A DNA stretch of 41,292 nt from PWND01 sp964601515 (GTDB taxonomy: Bacteria; Bacteroidota; Bacteroidia; Bacteroidales; UBA7960): the NCBI GenBank assembly GCA_964601515.1, contig CAZRNU010000014.1, positions 1 through 41,292 on the forward strand, given 5' to 3'. Below the pieces are notes generated by a model, which was given only the letters and a program-made list of their open reading frames with translations, was not told where the DNA came from and did no database searches. Both the position numbers and the translations under genes were made by a program. Of the stretch, positions 18,105 through 25,462 are shown piece after piece. Numbering within the stretch: the first letter of the stretch is position 1; every line of letters begins with the position of its first letter.

Positions 18105-18398
18105 ATGAACGTTTTAATTAAGCCTCTTATAACAGAAAAAATGACAGCTACTACGGAAAAATTTCCGAATAGATTTGGCTTTGTTGTTGATAAAAGAGCG
18201 AGCAAGACACAAATTAAAAAAGCTGTCGAAGAAATGTATGGCGTTACAGTAGAAGACGTGAATACAATAAACTACCTTGGAAAACTTAAGGTAAGGTATA
18301 CTAAAACCGGATATATCTCCGGTAGGAAAAATAGTTTCAAAAAGGCTATCGTAAAGGTAGCTGATGGTCAAACGATTGATTTTTACAGCAACATTTAA
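18105..18398 (+). CDS. rplW: 50S ribosomal protein L23
   Basis: 97 residues. Sits at the tunnel exit and is the docking site for trigger factor and SRP. Starts MNVLIKPLITEKMT, with the typical FVVDKRASKTQIKKAVEEMY helix and GRKNSFKKAIVKV strand. rplB follows after 10 nt. Confidence 0.96.
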   Translation: MNVLIKPLITEKMTATTEKFPNRFGFVVDKRASKTQIKKAVEEMYGVTVEDVNTINYLGKLKVRYTKTGYISGRKNSFKKAIVKVADGQTIDFYSNI

Positions 18399-18408
18399 GA
18401 TTGAATAA

Positions 18409-19233
18409 ATGGCTTTAAGAAAATTTAAACCAACCACCCCAGGTCAGCGCTTTAAACTTATTAGCGCTTTTGACGAAATAACTGCCTCAACACCGGAAAA
18501 AAGCTTAGTGGTTGGGAAAAACAGATCAGGAGGCAGGAATCATAGAGGTAAAATGACATGCCGTTATATCGGTGGAGGTCATAAACGTAAATTCCGTTTA
18601 GTTGATTTTAAACGTGAAAAAGATGGTATACCAGCAACGGTCTCTACCATTGAGTATGATCCTAATCGCAGTGCTAGAATCGCGCTTGTTGTTTATGCGG
18701 ATGGCGAGAAAAGATATATTATTGCTCCTCACGGACTGAAAGTTGGACAAACTGTTATGTCTGGTGATGAGGCTACCCCCAACATTGGGAATACAATGTT
18801 CCTTAAAAATGTTCCTCTCGGTAGTGTTATTCATAATGTTGAAATTAGACCTGGTCAAGGTGCGAAAATAGCTCGCTCAGCCGGTTCTTATGCCCAGCTA
18901 ACTTCCCGCGATGGTAAATATGCAATTTTGCAACTTCCTTCTGGTGAATCTAGAATGGTTTTAGTTACTTGTAAAGCCACCATTGGAAGCATTTCTAATC
19001 CTGACCATATGCACGAAGTTTCTGGTAAAGCCGGTAGAAGCAGATGGTTTGGACGTAGACCTCGCACAAGAGGAGTTGCTATGAACCCTGTTGATCACCC
19101 AATGGGTGGTGGGGAAGGCCGTGCAAGCGGTGGACACCCTCGCAGCAGAAAAGGTATTCCTGCTAAAGGATACAAAACCCGTAGCAAAACAAAAGAGTCT
19201 AATAGACTGATTGTTGAAACAAGGAAGAAATAA
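18409..19233 (+). CDS. rplB: 50S ribosomal protein L2
   Basis: 274 residues. Required for subunit joining and peptidyl transfer. The conserved loop MNPVDHPMGGGEGR with the essential histidine is present, as are GRNHRGKMTCRYIGGGHKR and the basic C-terminus (GIPAKGYKTRSKTK). Confidence 0.98.
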   Translation: MALRKFKPTTPGQRFKLISAFDEITASTPEKSLVVGKNRSGGRNHRGKMTCRYIGGGHKRKFRLVDFKREKDGIPATVSTIEYDPNRSARIALVVYADGEKRYIIAPHGLKVGQTVMSGDEATPNIGNTMFLKNVPLGSVIHNVEIRPGQGAKIARSAGSYAQLTSRDGKYAILQLPSGESRMVLVTCKATIGSISNPDHMHEVSGKAGRSRWFGRRPRTRGVAMNPVDHPMGGGEGRASGGHPRSRKGIPAKGYKTRSKTKESNRLIVETRKK

Positions 19234-19258
19234 TTATTAACGGAAAAAATTCATTAAA

Positions 19259-19537
19259 ATGAGTCGTTCATTAAAAAAAGGACCATATATACACTATAAA
19301 CTTGAACAAAGAGTGTTGCAAATGGCTAGTAACCCCAAAAAGTCGGTTATTAAAACATGGTCAAGAGCTTCTATGATTTCTCCTGATTTTGTGGGTTTAA
19401 CTATCGCAGTGCACAATGGAAATAAATTTATTCCTGTGTACGTAACTGAAAATATGGTCGGTCACAAACTTGGAGAATTTGCTCCAACACGTATTTTTCG
19501 TGGCCATGCTGGTAAAAAAGATAAAGCTAAAAAATAA
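19259..19537 (+). CDS. rpsS: 30S ribosomal protein S19
   Basis: 92 residues. Head protein that forms a complex with S13. MSRSLKKGPYIHYKLEQRV and VGHKLGEFAPTRIFRGHAGK are the family hallmarks. Standard S10-operon position between rplB and rplV. Confidence 0.98.
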   Translation: MSRSLKKGPYIHYKLEQRVLQMASNPKKSVIKTWSRASMISPDFVGLTIAVHNGNKFIPVYVTENMVGHKLGEFAPTRIFRGHAGKKDKAKK

Positions 19538-19551
19538 AAATTAACTGGATC

Positions 19552-19956
19552 ATGGGATTAAGAAAACATTTAAGGGCTGAAAAATTAAAAGAAGAGAAAA
19601 AAACTCAATACTTCGCCAGATTATGCAATTGCCCCACTTCACCCAGAAAAATGCGACTAGTCGCTGATCTGATTAGGGGTAAGGAAGTAAATAGAGCCCT
19701 CGGTATTCTAAAGTTTACCAAAAAAGAAGCAGCAGAAAGATTAGAAAAACTATTGCTTTCTGCAATTAATAACTGGCAGGCAAAAAACGAAGGTGCTCGT
19801 TTGGAAGACAGCAATCTTTTCGTTAAGTCAATTAATGTTGACGGTGGAAGAATGTTGAAACGTTTACGCCCGGCTCCGCAAGGACGTGGTCATAGAATCA
19901 GAAAAAGATCAAACCATGTTACTATTTATGTTGACAGTAAAATTGAAAACCAATAA
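19552..19956 (+). CDS. rplV: 50S ribosomal protein L22
   Basis: 134 residues. Its beta-hairpin reaches the tunnel constriction and influences macrolide action. The N-terminus is extended by about 20 charged residues (MGLRKHLRAEKLKEEKK), followed by the core CPTSPRKMRLVADLIRGK and the hairpin RMLKRLRPAPQGRGHRIRKR, which has no deletion or insertion of the kind linked to macrolide resistance. Confidence 0.97.
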   Translation: MGLRKHLRAEKLKEEKKTQYFARLCNCPTSPRKMRLVADLIRGKEVNRALGILKFTKKEAAERLEKLLLSAINNWQAKNEGARLEDSNLFVKSINVDGGRMLKRLRPAPQGRGHRIRKRSNHVTIYVDSKIENQ

Positions 19957-19968
19957 AAAAAATATTAA

Positions 19969-20742
19969 ATGGGACAAAAAACTAATCCAATAGGCCTTAG
20001 GTTAGGGATTATCAAAGGATGGGATTCCAATTGGTTTGGCGGTAACGATTACTCAGCCAAATTAGTAGAAGACGACAAAATCAGAAAGTATCTGAACGCC
20101 CGTTTGGCTAAAGCTGGAGTTTCTAAAATTATCATTGAAAGAACCCTGAAGCTTATTACTGTTACAATTAACACAGCTCGACCTGGTATAATTATCGGGA
20201 AAGGTGGTCAGGAAGTTGACAAAATTAAGGAAGAATTGAAAAAAGTAACTCAAAAAGAAGTTCAAATCAATATCTCCGAAATTAAAAGACCTGAATTAGA
20301 TGCTACTCTTGTTGCTAATACAGTTGCTCGCCAAATTGAAGGTAGAATATCTTTCAGAAGAGCAGTGAAAACAGCTATTGCATCTACTATGAGACTTGGC
20401 GCTGAAGGTATAAAAGTTACTGTTTCAGGTCGTCTTGGTGGCGCTGAAATGGCTAGAAGTGAAACATATAAAGAAGGTCGTGTTCCTCTGCATACTTTAA
20501 GAGCTGATATTGACTATGCTAGAGCTGAAGCTCACACTACATACGGTCGTCTTGGTGTTAAGGTTTGGATCTGCAATGGTGAAGTTTATGGAAAAAGAGA
20601 TCTTACTCCTTTTATAACTGAAACAACAAAACCAAACAGAGGTATTAGTGGTTCTGGTCAAAGAGGTGAAAGAGGCGAAAGAAGTGAAAGAGGTGAAAGA
20701 GGTGAAAGAGGCGACAGATTTAAAGGCCGTAGAAAACAATAA
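19969..20742 (+). CDS. rpsC: 30S ribosomal protein S3 with repeat-encoded RGE tail
   Basis: 257 residues. Forms the mRNA entry site and helicase with S4/S5. Core (about 1-225) contains the KH domain (IIIGKGGQEVDKIKEEL) and GRLGGAEMARSE. The last 30 residues are a low-complexity Arg/Gly/Glu tail, (RGE)2-RSE-(RGE)2-RGD, encoded by a 9-nt tandem repeat (20662-20715). A basic or charged C-terminal tail is common on S3; its perfect repeat structure here is what stands out. Confidence 0.97.
   Translation: MGQKTNPIGLRLGIIKGWDSNWFGGNDYSAKLVEDDKIRKYLNARLAKAGVSKIIIERTLKLITVTINTARPGIIIGKGGQEVDKIKEELKKVTQKEVQINISEIKRPELDATLVANTVARQIEGRISFRRAVKTAIASTMRLGAEGIKVTVSGRLGGAEMARSETYKEGRVPLHTLRADIDYARAEAHTTYGRLGVKVWICNGEVYGKRDLTPFITETTKPNRGISGSGQRGERGERSERGERGERGDRFKGRRKQ
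20662..20715 (+). repeat. Six-copy 9-nt tandem repeat inside rpsC
   Basis: Six in-frame units of consensus AGAGGTGAA: three perfect copies (units 1, 4 and 5) and three with one or two changes (AGAGGCGAA, AGAAGTGAA, AGAGGCGAC). They encode the S3 tail. Unit length is a multiple of three, so copy-number change would not break the frame. Confidence 0.9.
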
Positions 20743-20779
20743 TGTTTAGTTTGTATTAATAGAGAAATATTTTAATAAA

Positions 20780-21202
20780 ATGTTACAACCTAAGAAAACA
20801 AAATTCAGAAAGCAGCAAAAAGGCAGAATGAAAGGCAATACCAAACGTGGTGCTGAACTTGCATTCGGTTCTTTTGGAATTAAGTCTCTTGAAACCTGTT
20901 GGATTACAGGTAGACAGCTTGAAGCTGCACGTCAGGCCATAACTCGTCACATGAAACGTGAAGGACAGTTGTGGATTAGAATATTTCCGGATAAACCTAT
21001 TACTAAAAAACCCGCTGAAGTTCGTATGGGTAAAGGTAAAGGTGCTCCTGAATTATTCGTGGCAAGAGTTTGCCCGGGTCGTATTCTGTTTGAAGCAGAT
21101 GGTGTCTCTAACGAAGTGGCAAAGGAAGCTATGAGATTAGGCGCGCAAAAATTACCCATTTCAACAAAATTTGTTGTTAGAAGGGATTATGTTGAAGAAT
21201 AA
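20780..21202 (+). CDS. rplP: 50S ribosomal protein L16
   Basis: 140 residues. Late-assembly protein at the A-site side of the peptidyl-transferase centre. MLQPKKTKFRKQQKGRMKG, GAELAFGSFGIKSLE and RKGKGAPE-like text (MGKGKGAPELFVARV) are diagnostic. Unusually, the next gene is not adjacent: a 222-nt spacer with regulatory signals follows. Confidence 0.98.
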   Translation: MLQPKKTKFRKQQKGRMKGNTKRGAELAFGSFGIKSLETCWITGRQLEAARQAITRHMKREGQLWIRIFPDKPITKKPAEVRMGKGKGAPELFVARVCPGRILFEADGVSNEVAKEAMRLGAQKLPISTKFVVRRDYVEE

Positions 21203-21424
21203 GATTTTTTATTCTAAATAATTTTTGTATCTTTGCAGCCTTTTTGGAGGGAAATTGATAAAATCACGTAGCCGTTACCTGCGAATAAGTTCAAAAAAAC
21301 CCTCAATACCGCTAGATTGCGGAATGTTGAATTAAAATAAGTAAATGAAATGTTCTTTAGATTTTTTATCAAATCAAGTAAATTTAGAACATTACATGTG
21401 AATAATTAATGTAATTAAAAACAC
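21203..21424 (+). promoter_or_regulatory. Structured spacer/leader between rplP and rpmC
   Basis: 222 nt where the flanking genes of the cluster are mostly 1-60 nt apart. It holds a -7 box (21228-21236), GGAGGG (21246-21251) that could pair with CCCTC (21300-21304), a GC stem CCGC/GCGG (21309-21322), a long stem AATGTTCT/AGAACATT (21349-21393, extendable inward past a 2-nt bulge), and a stem ATTACAT/ATGTAAT (21391-21415) ending 9 nt before the rpmC ATG. The last two stems share bases 21391-21393, so they compete. A 26-codon frame (TTG 21255 to TAA 21335) follows the GGAGGG. It looks like an internal promoter with a leader RNA that could control rpmC onward. No known RNA family was recognised. 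Confidence 0.6.
21228..21236 (+). promoter_or_regulatory. Internal promoter -7 box before rpmC
   Basis: TATCTTTGC, identical to the -7 box of the strong promoter at 5717-5725. The region 19 nt upstream is T-rich without a clear TTG, so the -33 part is weak. Expected RNA start about 21241-21245. Confidence 0.5.
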
Positions 21425-21640
21425 ATGAAACCAAAGGTAATTCGTGAAATGTCAACCGGTGAACTCCGTGAAAGATTGGCAGAGGAAAAGAAACAATTGC
21501 AAAAGTTGAAACTTAATCATGCTGTTTCTCCTCTTGAGAATCCTATGAAAATTCAAGCATATCGTAAGATAGTGGCTAGAATAAATACCGAGCTCCGGAC
21601 TAGAGAAATTCAAGAAATTAAAAAACTGAAAGTAAATTAA
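21425..21640 (+). CDS. rpmC: 50S ribosomal protein L29
   Basis: 71 residues, two long helices at the tunnel exit next to L23. The KLNHAVSPLENPMKIQAYRK stretch is typical of the family in Bacteroidota. It starts after the 222-nt spacer and ends 1 nt before rpsQ. Confidence 0.95.
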   Translation: MKPKVIREMSTGELRERLAEEKKQLQKLKLNHAVSPLENPMKIQAYRKIVARINTELRTREIQEIKKLKVN

Positions 21641-21641
21641 T

Positions 21642-21899
21642 ATGGAAACCAGAACTCGCAGAAAAGAAAGAATAGGATTGGTTGTGAGTAATAAAATGCA
21701 AAAATCCATTGTCGTTCAGGTTATGCGTCGCGTGAGACATCCTAAATACGGAAAATTCGTAAAAAAATATTCCAAGTTTATGGCACATGATGAAAACAAC
21801 GACTGCAATGCCGGAGATAAAGTCCGCATTATGGAAACGAGGCCTTTAAGCCGCAATAAATGTTGGAGATTAGTCGAAATTATTGAAAGAGCTAAATAA
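21642..21899 (+). CDS. rpsQ: 30S ribosomal protein S17
   Basis: 85 residues. OB-fold protein binding the 5' domain of 16S rRNA. RKERIGLVVSNKMQKSIVVQ, the VRHPKYGKFV strand and VRIMETRPLSRNKCWRLVEI are diagnostic. Tightly packed with rpmC and rplN (2-nt gap). Confidence 0.97.
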   Translation: METRTRRKERIGLVVSNKMQKSIVVQVMRRVRHPKYGKFVKKYSKFMAHDENNDCNAGDKVRIMETRPLSRNKCWRLVEIIERAK

Positions 21900-21901
21900 T
21901 T

Positions 21902-22270
21902 ATGATACAACAAGAATCAAGACTCGCAGTTGCTGACAATAGTGGTGCAAAAGAAGTACTCTGTATCAGAGTGCTAGGTGGCACCAGGAGAAGATATGCC
22001 AGCATTGGTGACAAAATAATTGTTACCGTTAAAGATGCGATACCGGGAGGTAACGTAAAGAAAGGAACAGTCTCTAAGGCCGTTGTTGTTAGGACTAAAA
22101 AGCATTTGCGTCGTCCAGACGGATCTTATATCTGTTTCGATGATAACGCAGTTGTGCTGCTATCTGCTTCTGATGAAATCAGAGGTACTCGTATCTTTGG
22201 CCCTGTTGCCAGAGAATTACGCGAAAAGCAATATATGAAGATCGTTTCTTTAGCACCTGAAGTGCTATAA
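21902..22270 (+). CDS. rplN: 50S ribosomal protein L14
   Basis: 122 residues. Intersubunit-bridge protein and binding site of the silencing factor RsfS. MIQQESRLAVADNSGAKEV and GTRIFGPVARELREKQYMKI are the hallmarks. Confidence 0.98.
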   Translation: MIQQESRLAVADNSGAKEVLCIRVLGGTRRRYASIGDKIIVTVKDAIPGGNVKKGTVSKAVVVRTKKHLRRPDGSYICFDDNAVVLLSASDEIRGTRIFGPVARELREKQYMKIVSLAPEVL

Positions 22271-22290
22271 TTTGGAAAATATTTGAAATT

Positions 22291-22611
22291 ATGCAATCTA
22301 AGTTACACATAAAGAAAGGCGACACTGTAAAAGTAATAGCCGGTAATGAGAAAGGACGCCAAGGTAAAGTACTTAGGGTCGACAGAGTTAAAAGCAGAGC
22401 GATTGTAGAAGGCCTAAACCTTGTGTCTAAACACACTAAGCCAAATGCAGCTAATCCTCAGGGTGGCATTATTAAGCAAGAAGCAGGAATTCATATTTCT
22501 AACCTTATGGTTATTGATGCAAAAGGCAACGCTACTCGCACTGGGAAAAAATTGGATGATAAAAACAATTTAGTTCGTTATTCTAAAAAGTCAGGGGAGG
22601 TAATCAAGTAA
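22291..22611 (+). CDS. rplX: 50S ribosomal protein L24
   Basis: 106 residues. Assembly initiator with a KOW domain (HIKKGDTVKVIAGNEKGRQG). The end shows SNLMVIDAKGNATRTGKK. Its stop codon shares one base with the rplE start (TAATG), so the two are translationally coupled. Confidence 0.97.
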   Translation: MQSKLHIKKGDTVKVIAGNEKGRQGKVLRVDRVKSRAIVEGLNLVSKHTKPNAANPQGGIIKQEAGIHISNLMVIDAKGNATRTGKKLDDKNNLVRYSKKSGEVIK

Positions 22612-23168
22612 TGAAATATATACCAAGACTTAAAAATAAATACGAAAAGGAAATAATTCCTACATTAACTAAGGAATTCAACTACAAAAGTAGTATGGAA
22701 GTTCCTAAATTAACCAAGATTTGTCTTAATCAAGGCGTAGGCTCGGCAATTGCTGATAAGAAAATTATCGATACAGCGGTCGAAGAAATGTCTCTTGTTT
22801 CTGGCCAAAGAGCCGTTCAGACAAAATCTAAAAAGGATATTTCTAACTTTAAACTTCGTAAAGGAATGCCAATTGGAGTTAGAGTAACTCTTCGTGGTGA
22901 CAAAATGTATGAATTCCTTGACAGGCTGATAGCTATATCTCTGCCTAGGATTCGTGACTTTAAAGGTATTAATGAAAAAGGGTTTGATGGTAAAGGAAAT
23001 TTCTCTTTAGGAGTTTCTGAACAAATTATTTTCCCTGAAATTAATATTGATAAGATTAATAAAATTATGGGCATGGATATCACATTTGTGACTACTGCCA
23101 ATACCGATAAAGAAGCATTCGGACTTCTTAAAGCATTCGGAATCCCATTTAAAAACGTCATTAAATAA
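22611..23168 (+). CDS. rplE: 50S ribosomal protein L5
   Basis: 185 residues. Binds 5S rRNA and contacts the P-site tRNA. The family block PKLTKICLNQGVG, the KGMPIGVRVTLRG loop and SLPRIRDFKGIN are present. Start ATG overlaps the rplX stop by one base. Confidence 0.98.
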   Translation: MKYIPRLKNKYEKEIIPTLTKEFNYKSSMEVPKLTKICLNQGVGSAIADKKIIDTAVEEMSLVSGQRAVQTKSKKDISNFKLRKGMPIGVRVTLRGDKMYEFLDRLIAISLPRIRDFKGINEKGFDGKGNFSLGVSEQIIFPEINIDKINKIMGMDITFVTTANTDKEAFGLLKAFGIPFKNVIK

Positions 23169-23177
23169 CAGAGATAA

Positions 23178-23447
23178 ATGGCAAAAGAATCAATAAAAGC
23201 AAGAGAAAGAAAAAGAGCTAAGCTTGTAGCTAAGTACGCTGCTAAACGCGCTGAACTTAAAGCAAATGGTGATTATATAGCTTTGCAAAAGCTACCTAAG
23301 AACTCTTCCTCGGTTAGATTGCACAATCGCTGCAAACTTACTGGTAGACCAAAAGGATACATGAGACAATTTGGTATTTCTCGTATCAACTTTAGAGAAA
23401 TGGCCAATCAAGGGCTTATTCCCGGAGTTACAAAAGCTAGCTGGTAA
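23178..23447 (+). CDS. rpsN: 30S ribosomal protein S14, zinc-free form
   Basis: 89 residues, the long form without the CxxC zinc pairs (only one Cys, in NRCKLTGRPKGYMRQFG). It binds the 30S head. Its use of the zinc-independent form matches the zinc-ligand-poor L36 further down the cluster. Confidence 0.97.
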   Translation: MAKESIKARERKRAKLVAKYAAKRAELKANGDYIALQKLPKNSSSVRLHNRCKLTGRPKGYMRQFGISRINFREMANQGLIPGVTKASW

Positions 23448-23480
23448 TAATAATTTGTTGAATAATTTATATTAAAAAAA

Positions 23481-23879
23481 ATGATAACGGATCCAATTGC
23501 AGATTACCTTAATAGAATAAGGAATGCCGTGAAGGCCAATCATAGGATTGTTGAAATTCCTGCATCGAATCTCAAAAAAGAGATTACTAAAATCCTTTTT
23601 GACAAAGGATACATTCTGAATTATAAATTCGAAGATGATAAAGTTCCTGGCATGATAAAAATAGCCTTGAAATATCATCCTACTACAAAACTGCCTGCAA
23701 TAAGTGAGCTGAAACGTGTTAGTAAGCCTGGTCTAAGGAAGTATTGTGACAGTGCTGCAATTCCAAGAGTTCTTAATGGTCTTGGTATTGCTATTATTAG
23801 TACATCTAAGGGATTACTTACAGATAAGGAAGCACGTTCACTTGGTGTTGGTGGTGAAGTTATTTGTTTCGTAAGTTAA
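23481..23879 (+). CDS. rpsH: 30S ribosomal protein S8
   Basis: 132 residues. Central-domain 16S binder and, in E. coli, the autoregulator of the spc operon. DPIADYLNRIRNAVKANH and GIAIISTSKGLLTDKEA are diagnostic. Its stop is followed at once by the AAGGAGGG that serves rplF. Confidence 0.97.
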   Translation: MITDPIADYLNRIRNAVKANHRIVEIPASNLKKEITKILFDKGYILNYKFEDDKVPGMIKIALKYHPTTKLPAISELKRVSKPGLRKYCDSAAIPRVLNGLGIAIISTSKGLLTDKEARSLGVGGEVICFVS

Positions 23880-23881
23880 AA

Positions 23882-23887
23882 AGGAGG
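23882..23887 (+). promoter_or_regulatory. Strong Shine-Dalgarno for rplF
   Basis: AGGAGG at 23882-23887, 5 nt before the rplF ATG, inside AAGGAGGG. Almost all other starts in the window lack any such sequence, as expected for Bacteroidota, where the anti-Shine-Dalgarno is sequestered on the ribosome. Confidence 0.8.
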
Positions 23888-23892
23888 GTAAA

Positions 23893-24450
23893 ATGTCAAG
23901 AATAGGAAAATTACCGATTACTATTCCTTCAGGAGTTTCAATTACAGTTAATAACGAGAATACTATTATTGTAAAAGGACCTAAAGGAGAATTAAGCCAA
24001 AAAATTAATCCGGAAATTACTATAAAACAAGAAGAAAATACTCTTTTTGTTCAACGTCCCAGCGATCAAAAACAACATAAAGCACTTCACGGCCTATACA
24101 GAGCTTTGATAAGTAATATGATTGTGGGTGTTTCTGAGGGATATAAAATTGTTCAGGAATTAGTAGGTGTTGGTTATAAAGCTTCTAACGTTGGACAATT
24201 GTTAGAACTATCACTTGGGTTCTCTCATAATGTTTTCTTCGAACTTCCACAGGAAGTTAAAGTTGAAACAGTTACAGAAAGAGGTAAGAACCCTTTAATT
24301 ATTCTTGAATCTCACGACAAGCAGCTTATAGGACAAGTAGCCGCTAAAATTCGTGGTATGCGCAAACCTGAACCATACAAAGGTAAAGGTGTCAGATTCC
24401 AGAATGAAGTTATTCGCAGAAAAGCTGGTAAATCAGCTTCTGCTAAGTAG
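23893..24450 (+). CDS. rplF: 50S ribosomal protein L6
   Basis: 185 residues. Binds helix 97 of 23S rRNA near the factor-binding centre. Two related domains: start MSRIGKLPITIPSGVSI, end signature RGMRKPEPYKGKGVRF. The start is fixed by the strong Shine-Dalgarno 5 nt upstream, which is exceptional in this genome. Confidence 0.98.
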   Translation: MSRIGKLPITIPSGVSITVNNENTIIVKGPKGELSQKINPEITIKQEENTLFVQRPSDQKQHKALHGLYRALISNMIVGVSEGYKIVQELVGVGYKASNVGQLLELSLGFSHNVFFELPQEVKVETVTERGKNPLIILESHDKQLIGQVAAKIRGMRKPEPYKGKGVRFQNEVIRRKAGKSASAK

Positions 24451-24482
24451 TTTATTTAATTAATCCTTATAAGTACAAGGAA

Positions 24483-24839
24483 ATGGCAACAAAAAAGCTT
24501 GATAGAAGAACAAAAATAAAGTTCCGTATTAGGAAAAAAATATTTGGCACTCAAGAAAGACCAAGATTGACTGTTTTTAGAAGCAATAAACAAATTTATG
24601 CTCAAATTATTGATGATAATGAAGGCGTTACTATAGCTTCTGCATCTTCTGTGTCTAAAGAAGTGAGTGAAACACCCGCTGCAAAATCTGAATTGGCTAA
24701 GCAAGTTGGAAAATTAATTGCTGAGAAAGCAAAGCAAAAAGGTGTTGAACAAGTGATCTTTGATCGCAATGGTTATTTATATCATGGTAGAATAAAATCT
24801 TTGGCTGAAGGCGCCAGAGAAGGAGGTTTAAAATTCTAG
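24483..24839 (+). CDS. rplR: 50S ribosomal protein L18
   Basis: 118 residues. Binds 5S rRNA with L5. FRIRKKIFGTQERPRLTVFR and the C-terminal FDRNGYLYHGRIKSLAEGAR block identify it. An AAGG precedes the ATG (weak ribosome-binding site). rpsE follows after 4 nt. Confidence 0.97.
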   Translation: MATKKLDRRTKIKFRIRKKIFGTQERPRLTVFRSNKQIYAQIIDDNEGVTIASASSVSKEVSETPAAKSELAKQVGKLIAEKAKQKGVEQVIFDRNGYLYHGRIKSLAEGAREGGLKF

Positions 24840-24843
24840 GATT

Positions 24844-25362
24844 ATGGCAAACGTGAATATTAAGAAAGTTAAATCAAGCGAAATCGAATTCAAAGATCGT
24901 TTGGTAAGCATTCAAAGAGTAACCAAAGTTACAAAAGGTGGTAGAACTTTCAGTTTTTCCGCTATTGTAGTTGTTGGAAATGAAAATGGTGTTGTTGGTT
25001 ACGGACTTGGAAAAGCCAAAGAAGTTACTACCGCTATTAGTAAAGGTATTGATGACGCTAAGAAGCATCTTATCAAAGTCCCTATTCATAAAGGAACAAT
25101 TCCTCACGAACAGGTCGGTAAGTATAGTGGTGCTCTTGTTTTAATCAAACCTGCTGCTCATGGTACAGGTGTTATTGCCGGTGGAGCAATGCGCGCAGTT
25201 CTTGAAAGTGTTGGAATTACTGATGTTTTAGCTAAGTCCAAAGGATCTTCAAACCCTCATAGTGTTGTTAAAGCCACTGTAGACGCTCTTGTGAAATTAA
25301 GAGACCCTATTACAGTTGCTCAACAAAGAGGTGTTTCTGTTGATAAAGTTTTTAACGGATAG
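24844..25362 (+). CDS. rpsE: 30S ribosomal protein S5
   Basis: 172 residues. Fidelity protein at the mRNA entry site. N-terminal dsRBD-like part (FKDRLVSIQRVTKVTKGGR) and C-terminal GTGVIAGGAMRAVLESVG are present. The spectinomycin-binding loop around VTKVTKGGRTF looks complete. A 100-nt gap follows, one of the longest in the cluster. Confidence 0.98.
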   Translation: MANVNIKKVKSSEIEFKDRLVSIQRVTKVTKGGRTFSFSAIVVVGNENGVVGYGLGKAKEVTTAISKGIDDAKKHLIKVPIHKGTIPHEQVGKYSGALVLIKPAAHGTGVIAGGAMRAVLESVGITDVLAKSKGSSNPHSVVKATVDALVKLRDPITVAQQRGVSVDKVFNG

Positions 25363-25413
25363 TATTAGCTGAATCTGGTATTCTGTATATATTATACTTA
25401 TGATTCATAAAAT

Positions 25414-25428
25414 AGGGCTGAATACCCT
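25414..25428 (+). other. Short hairpin in the rpsE-rpmD gap
   Basis: AGGG (25414-25417) / CCCT (25425-25428) with a 7-nt loop, the only GC-rich spot in a 100-nt AT-rich gap. A small palindrome GTATATATTATAC lies upstream (25385-25397). No promoter box was recognised. It could be an RNA processing or pausing site. Confidence 0.3.
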
Positions 25429-25462
25429 TTAATAAATTAGAAATCCAATAATATTTTTTGTG

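Noticed and set aside
21255..21300. tRNA-like look of the rplP-rpmC spacer (GTTCAAAAAAAC near a possible T-loop)
   Set aside because: No acceptor stem, D-arm or anticodon arm can be drawn around it.
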